64,000 nucleotides of DNA from Chromobacterium vaccinii (GTDB lineage Bacteria > Pseudomonadota > Gammaproteobacteria > Burkholderiales > Chromobacteriaceae), in NCBI RefSeq assembly GCF_000971335.1, contig NZ_JZJL01000010.1, forward strand, positions 55,602 through 119,601, in the 5' to 3' direction. This document shows positions 61,901 through 64,000 of the stretch, one piece after another. The notes beneath the pieces are model-generated. The model had not been told where the DNA came from. It saw only the letters and a program-made list of their open reading frames with translations, and did no database searches. The stretch's first letter is position 1. Each line of letters starts with the position of its first letter. The position numbers were made by a program, and so were the translations under genes.

Positions 61901-64000
61901 GAAAGCCGCCAGCTGGCTCGCGTCACCACTCTGCGACAGGTTCACCAGCACCGGTTCGAAGTCCGCCTCCACCACCCAGCTCTTCGCCGCCGGGTCGAAC
62001 TTCTCGAACGCCTCCGCCAGCACTTCGCCGCGCTGCGCGCTGCTCACGCGCAGATCCGCATAAATCACCCCGGCTTGCGCGTCGCCGCTCTGCACCAGGT
62101 TGTACAGCAGAACCTCCATGTCGCGGGTCTGCGTCATCTTCTGCGTCAGGGTGACCGTGTGCCAACCATCGTCGCCCGCCACCGTCTGCGACACCGCGTT
62201 GTCGTAGGGATTCGGCCCCGCTGCATTGCCCAGGAACACATCGTTCTTCAGTCCCGCTGGCGCTTTGCAACGCACCGTAGCCGTCACTACATCGCCGGCG
62301 CTGAAGCTGCCCATGTATTTGACGATGTCGTGAATCCGGCCATCCGCGTTCTTGATCTTCACCCCGCGCGTCGGCACCCGATTGGCCAGTTCGCGCCTGA
62401 CCGTGACATTCCCCGCCGCGTCATACTCGTACTGCGTCACCGCGCCGGCGGCGTTCACCGCGTAACTCTGCCGGCCCGCCGCGTCGTAAACGTAACGCGT
62501 CACCCGGTCGCGCGCCGGGTCAGACAGCGTCGGCAGGAAGGCCGCCAACTGGCTCGCGTCACCACTCTGCGATAGGTTCACCAGCACCGGTTCGAAGTCC
62601 GCCTCCACCACCCAGCTCTTCGCCGCCGGGTCGAACTTCTCGAACGCTTCCGCCAGCACTTCGCCGCGCTGCGCGCTGCTCACGCGCAGATCCGCATAAA
62701 TCACCCCGGCTTGCGCATCGCCGCTCTGCACCAGGTTGTACAGCAGAACCTCCATGTCGCGGGTCTGCGTCATCTTCTGCGTCAGGGTGACCGTGTGCCA
62801 ACCATCGTCGCCCGCCACCGTCTGCGACACCGCGTTGTCGTAGGGATTCGGCCCCGCTGCATTGCCCAGGAACACATCGTTCTTCAGTCCCGCCGGCGCT
62901 TTGCAACGCACCGTAGCCGTCACTACATCGCCGGCGCTGAAGCTGCCCATGTATTTGACGATGTCGTGAATCCGGCCATCCGCGTTCTTGATCTTCACCC
63001 CGCGCGTCGGCACCCGATTGGCCAGTTCGCGCCTGACCGTGACATTGCCCGCCGCGTCGTACTCATACTGCGTCAGCGCGCCGGCGGCGTTCATCACGTA
63101 GCTCTGACGGCCCGCCGCGTCGTACACCGTTCGGCTATGCTGATCGGCCGGATCCGCCACCAGCGCCGGCCTCCATTCGCTTGGACCCTTCGCGTCCAAA
63201 CTCAATTCTTCGAACTGCGCCCTTGTCGCGAACAACCACGAGTCGGTCTCCCCGACATTGGTATTGCGCTTGCGCAGCGACACCATCCCGCGCACCGCCC
63301 CCGGCGGCGCCACGCCATCCGCCACGCAGCGCTTGTAGCCGGATAGCTGCGAGCCGCCCAAACCCTCGCCAGCGTTGCAGAACTCCGCCGTCCCTTCCGA
63401 GGTCCAGCCCAGGCACTCGCCATTCGCGTCGTACCACACAATGTGCAGCGTCACCGTCGCTCGATCCGCGCCGGTATAGGCGGAAAACGCATAGCGATGC
63501 CCCGCCTGCACCGCCATGTTCTGCGACAGCTCCTGATAGGTATCTTGCGGATCGCGTCCCGTTTGGTGCAGATAGACGGTGTTCTCCCCGGGCAAACCCT
63601 CCATCACCCGCCGTTCGGCGCTCAGGTTGACTCCGACAACCGCCCCGGCTCGCCACGCTCCGTAGCTCCAGCCTGCCATTTGATTCGCCGTCACGGGCGC
63701 AAACAGGCCGTTGCTCAGCCCATTCAAACCGATGCCTTGCGGCACCGGACCGCCGGACGCCCCCATCTCCGCCAAGGTTTTGGCATAGCGGATGGTGTCG
63801 ATGACATGCCCCGCCGCGTCGTAGCGCTGCTCCGTCACCTGCCCCAGCGGGTCGATGCTGTAGCGCAGCCGGTCGTTGCCGTCGTACACGTAGCGCGTGA
63901 CCTGGCCCGCCGCGTCGGTCTTGGCGGTGACGTTGCCGTTGTCGTCGTAGCCGTAGCGCGTGGTCTGCTTCAGTCCGGCCGGATCGACGGTCTCGCGAAC
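52973..64000 (-). CDS. Giant Rhs/YD-repeat polymorphic toxin with LysM modules and EndoU C-terminus (5' partial)
   Basis: 3675 codons lie in the window; the start is beyond the right edge, where the frame stays open. From right to left along the gene: YD repeats with a duplicated lectin-like insert (61865-63136); more YD repeats; a block of Ig-like repeats (about 57500-59330); the Rhs core; a LysM near 55255-55420; a poly-Pro/Gly linker and hydrophobic segment near 54900-55190; a second LysM near 54180-54320; and a toxin at the C-terminus. The canonical Rhs DPxGLxxG cleavage motif is not seen. Secretion route unknown. Confidence 0.92.
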   Translation of the reverse strand, partial: VRETVDPAGLKQTTRYGYDDNGNVTAKTDAAGQVTRYVYDGNDRLRYSIDPLGQVTEQRYDAAGHVIDTIRYAKTLAEMGASGGPVPQGIGLNGLSNGLFAPVTANQMAGWSYGAWRAGAVVGVNLSAERRVMEGLPGENTVYLHQTGRDPQDTYQELSQNMAVQAGHRYAFSAYTGADRATVTLHIVWYDANGECLGWTSEGTAEFCNAGEGLGGSQLSGYKRCVADGVAPPGAVRGMVSLRKRNTNVGETDSWLFATRAQFEELSLDAKGPSEWRPALVADPADQHSRTVYDAAGRQSYVMNAAGALTQYEYDAAGNVTVRRELANRVPTRGVKIKNADGRIHDIVKYMGSFSAGDVVTATVRCKAPAGLKNDVFLGNAAGPNPYDNAVSQTVAGDDGWHTVTLTQKMTQTRDMEVLLYNLVQSGDAQAGVIYADLRVSSAQRGEVLAEAFEKFDPAAKSWVVEADFEPVLVNLSQSGDASQLAAFLPTLSDPARDRVTRYVYDAAGRQSYAVNAAGAVTQYEYDAAGNVTVRRELANRVPTRGVKIKNADGRIHDIVKYMGSFSAGDVVTATVRCKAPAGLKNDVFLGNAAGPNPYDNAVSQTVAGDDGWHTVTLTQKMTQTRDMEVLLYNLVQSGDAQAGVIYADLRVSSAQRGEVLAEAFEKFDPAAKSWVVEADFEPVLVNLSQSGDASQLAAFLPTLSDLARDRVTVNAYDAAGRLLSVSKGDGISQAQTVRYELDAYGNRVKEWDGNHHLTSREFDALGRVHKETHGEGDATVTDYDAFGNAVKITDPRGNAGYFYFDALGRRILQVDPEGGATRTDYDALGNARAVTRYANAVDPAALQIGILPTVAADAKRDAVSRIDYDALGRQTKITDAEGGVESMIYDAFGNKATYTNQLGAVFSYDYDAAGRVLKETGRDGATVLSVKRFEYDAFGNRTLQVEAEGQPEQRRTSYGYDSLNRLVSQRGDVVHTYTLTGADLKPLEADVAPTETRRYDAAGNLVEFTDANGNVTRSAYDSQNRKVRERNGDGYVTTWAYDGAGNVIEQRVYATAVGLPADGGAPQPADGNCRITQFEYDNNNRLKRTIVPNQQVIALHRQPGDDNGAKSNYDILTSDLVTSRDYDANGNVIRETDANGNLAQARDKTGRSVRRYFDKAGRKLLEVDAAGYAVAWDYNSAGKPLRETRYAAAIGAPADGDTLDAVKARLKTDAQDRISEFDYDLLGRVKEERRLNVAYYNQADFNGAAKDDAIQQTLQTGVVRTQYHYNALGLVDRKTDAKNGVTDIGYDKLGREIHREEAAFANQAGQMVRPTTDTVYNGLGQATQVRKAGVDGVFSETHYGAGGRADWTKDAEGNVTWYDYDAVGNISRTRRDRKEAAGGQDVTLYAYTAAKQQSVKQDVGSGLVSETRYNAWGQVTNKRTSLNRQGDWQEFSEYDGAGRLTRGNAGGVTKLYGYDANGNATMTVESGADSQDLLRSQDLQTVLNRLSDTQGANYQQYLNDYRLKLDDYDARNQHVATYQPRIANATDSQSVQIKAWEVAKPLTGNGDVVTVGAVPKRQGGTANPVAGGTVSIGSGGRVSIVGANFYNARDYSVKGPNGLYWDRRLVADLQFGLVLDSIMPELGSGAIHIKVKAVQPPWIMIPGYPLPDDVYVGNYYTHNGGFVLAQVPMANVVTGEPMKVRELGVTNLPTSVFISLEIYKQIDNVEILVASMQADKPAVYTIQQDYMLLPQMLQGKAEIQAIKWPAAVLDAKKINFRGVSQDVNRLLLLTRPVGSSAGWAIANIPPMQINGQNVAGWFAYDWSGMARGNYEYRYLALDAAGNVKNSGQGQMTLNDSAPSVTPVRDANGQFRSAESTFMLEDGTISFYGVDPSAVQANIRFRRKGGEWGQVFKFDRPSPLLEGGRFILDPKQYALDSGVEYEYQVEFLSGGWQDFGIMGRVPKPKWVLLSPETLNKIVGSFKLGEPQSVTQPTPWSSQTQIVHLSNQSALAASGVVRYRLAGSQGDYLTKALTKSADGPGRFDWDTGENGAPAGNYEFEYQIFDAGGALINRLLGQMALGSNQDVKLDRNSGLILPLGVEFDPKQPSAARLDLSYRVKGGNGDWLQTQIPRNAAGTFLLNVDNWKEGDYEYRFILRDAAGAVVNGADGSALETSGYIHRGSNSSQINGQSLQWVVNKSLYNATVVRRQAYNAFGEVVSETDGVGNATVSDYNAAGKLVAKREARLRLRDDDGNALKNADGSDKLGDEAVTRYGYDAMGNLVSTVDANNHENKQRWLAGSQDGQGKVLRERHADGGSKEMGYDQLGNLRTQTVNGQRQQDYAYDKLGRLKRLDRAPGANGKRGYDEYDYDSAGQRIGHRTTSNGSDVLTDTTRYDSLGRVLDTASAATRHTSYSYVWDTQLKGAGGIVVGGWRMTTTNANQMTMQDATSLFGLKAEHRDLGGRVTQYQYNNAGQLATQSSSNGQNIVYTYYGNGNLQGIEDRAAHQYTLYGYDDDGRKTYEAYANGPNRNSLTFYQQSTLRYDERGRVIEIKDPRFLSRYQYDAVGNRQRVYSVYQDGKDGSRQVQDNWYDYDAMNRFTLSQGSRDASGNLARGSRGVSVEYDGFGQRAKVTNGSDGTVETYSYTADGYLVDTQINGKTAFHRDNDLLGRVTDSASYDWKNGDGGSKASQTHTDYDGDGKIARQVADGATTTYDLMNDGTVKTTTQVSKGTTTTTYYGYEWWDDAKQSTITAQPYNKDAPGWQPGISHLTYDVNGHLKEAIDEKGQRSLRYVNDAQGVVIRREEIDKQSVYKKQDYYYVDGKQVGAVGNDGPSRVDFAQALAQTSLGNKKDQYRFGVAVSSADFDQNYEPIGPNYPAQAPGSVTAREGDTLQVIAANLWGDRALWYLLADANGLQGTETLKAGQVLRVPNKVTNFHNNSGTYRVYSPGEAIGDVTPTLPEPPPPPPPPGGGGCGGFGMILVAVVAVVAVVFTAGALAPLLAPTLVSTAGVMASGMAVLTSASTLGALAAAGIAGAVGSIVSQGVAMAMGMQDKFSWGQVGLSAFSTAATAGLAGGYGPSAFAGKEMGATVARTMAVNAATQGVAMATGMQKSFSWTSVAASGVAAWATSGIKPDVETNPLANIGYGTMRGMAGGAIQSVLGNDHQPNWSSLAANSFGSAVGDQVVGSLQATERDRFSKADAARGLFSYNEAYDLKPPVADDATARALGFRGDDWALMPERGDEGPTRYIVRKGDTFTSIARNTDRTAAEIALANDVNQFNLRPGRPLAIPGKGAYSDDELAAASAFMDKQNRQRIAAQNAARQQALTEKIRAGVPLLSLKSSFTPENLTDGLLMTFGAAAQIVGNGEHAGQSTQTALGSYRAGYAGRDLGVMDGYPDWAAAGQLTARAGQAFASYGLGAIGYTDMQAARQSWSNGSYGSAIGYGVAATVNAALTAGTVISFGMDSPLTESARAGFTWLRAEGRGLFAEGRVGNGFGPVLDRMYDKYVPFGRSYVVSPESAPSTVFVSPVVESERAVLQRMGVNNRAGTPWADLRQAYQQARGQIDFAHIEADVVLKANGRYTAQGGHFSTSPVVNIVPGTENVGANGTINAQVRLLGSDGNFYMKTNNGGFSSLTPDSWSLAQAKGEMSQAFLGRSQQPNGQWFGSSNGVDFRFFSPTNKVPLWRGYPIYTP
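52976..53368 (-). other. EndoU-like RNase toxin domain of the Rhs protein
   Basis: The last ~131 residues match the bacterial EndoU pattern: a first histidine in FAHIEADVV, a second in AQGGHFSTSP, a lysine in FYMKTNNGGFSS, then LTPDSWSLAQAKGEMSQAF and a closing GVDFRFF strand. EndoU toxins are nucleases that cut RNA, in CdiA cases tRNA. The assignment is from pattern memory. Confidence 0.75.
61863..63136 (-). repeat. 636-bp near-identical tandem duplication inside rhs
   Basis: Two consecutive copies at an offset of exactly 636 bp (212 codons): about 61863-62500 and 62501-63136. Each encodes a jelly-roll-like insert (APAGLKNDVFLGNAAGPNPY) plus YD motifs. The few differences are mainly at the borders, so the duplication is recent or kept uniform by gene conversion, and stays in frame. 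Confidence 0.93.

Noticed and set aside
59312..62575. 1087-codon open frame on the plus strand
   Set aside because: The same antisense effect over Rhs; its apparent repeats mirror the YD repeats and the 636-bp duplication.
52973..64000. Regularly spaced similar motifs resembling a repeat array or CRISPR
   Set aside because: They are the coding YD repeats of the Rhs protein: in frame, variable in length, and without the constant repeat-spacer pattern.

Overview
The window is high-GC DNA from a betaproteobacterium, most likely a Chromobacterium species. The main reason is the 459-residue aminotransferase at 2385-3764, which matches (from memory) the well-known Chromobacterium violaceum omega-transaminase CV2025 almost residue for residue, but with scattered substitutions that point to a sister species or a divergent strain. 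The other genes fit: polyamine catabolism, a copper nitrite reductase with a fused cytochrome c, an M9 collagenase, a betaproteobacterial proteasome homologue, a tmRNA, and large flagellar and Rhs loci. Many start codons were moved inward from the longest open frame, using Shine-Dalgarno sequences, ATGA overlaps and signal peptides.

Layout. 1-2212 (minus): motA, motB and a partial membrane-anchored methyltransferase. 2385-9929: a putrescine-degradation locus. ald, puuD, puuA and the omega-transaminase are on the minus strand; a PuuR-like regulator, a VOC protein and puuC are on the plus strand. 10171-12689: three tandem periplasmic solute-binding paralogues without a permease. 12745-17724: azoR with a divergent LysR regulator, a GNAT acetyltransferase and a large DUF3141/PHA-synthase-like hydrolase. 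17761-18743: a sigma-70 promoter and tandem glycine riboswitch ahead of a TRIC/UPF0126 membrane protein. 18934-22411: a DUF2459 protein, then a nirK-nirV-SCO operon with an NsrR-type operator. 22682-23733: tmRNA and ribA. 23794-28447: a GAF protein with a C9 tract in its ribosome-binding region, a patatin-like phospholipase and an M9 collagenase. 28660-30131: hslO coupled to a proteasome-like Ntn hydrolase.

30360-51898 is one long minus-strand flagellar cluster: fliQ-fliR-flhB-flhA-flgF-flgG-flgA-flgI-flgB-flgC-fliE-fliF-[unknown in the fliG slot]-fliH-fliI-fliJ-[fliK slot]-flgD-flgE-fliM/sctQ-like-fliN-fliO-fliP-fliA-flgH-TPR-unknown-TPR. Neighbouring genes mostly overlap or nearly touch. 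The cluster encodes export gate, ATPase, rod, hook and rings. It has no flagellin, filament cap, hook-filament junction, FlgJ, FlgM, FliL or stator genes, its FliM-like protein has no CheY-binding N-terminus, the FliG slot holds only a 182-residue protein, and FlhB carries NPRH instead of NPTH. I read it as a possibly filament-less or rotation-less secondary flagellar export machine; the missing parts could instead be supplied from elsewhere in the genome.

52530-64000 (minus) holds an incomplete giant Rhs/YD-repeat protein (at least 3675 residues in the window) with two LysM modules, a hydrophobic region, a C-terminal EndoU-like RNase toxin, and a translationally coupled candidate immunity gene. 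Inside it are a 636-bp tandem duplication and an AT-rich mosaic block.
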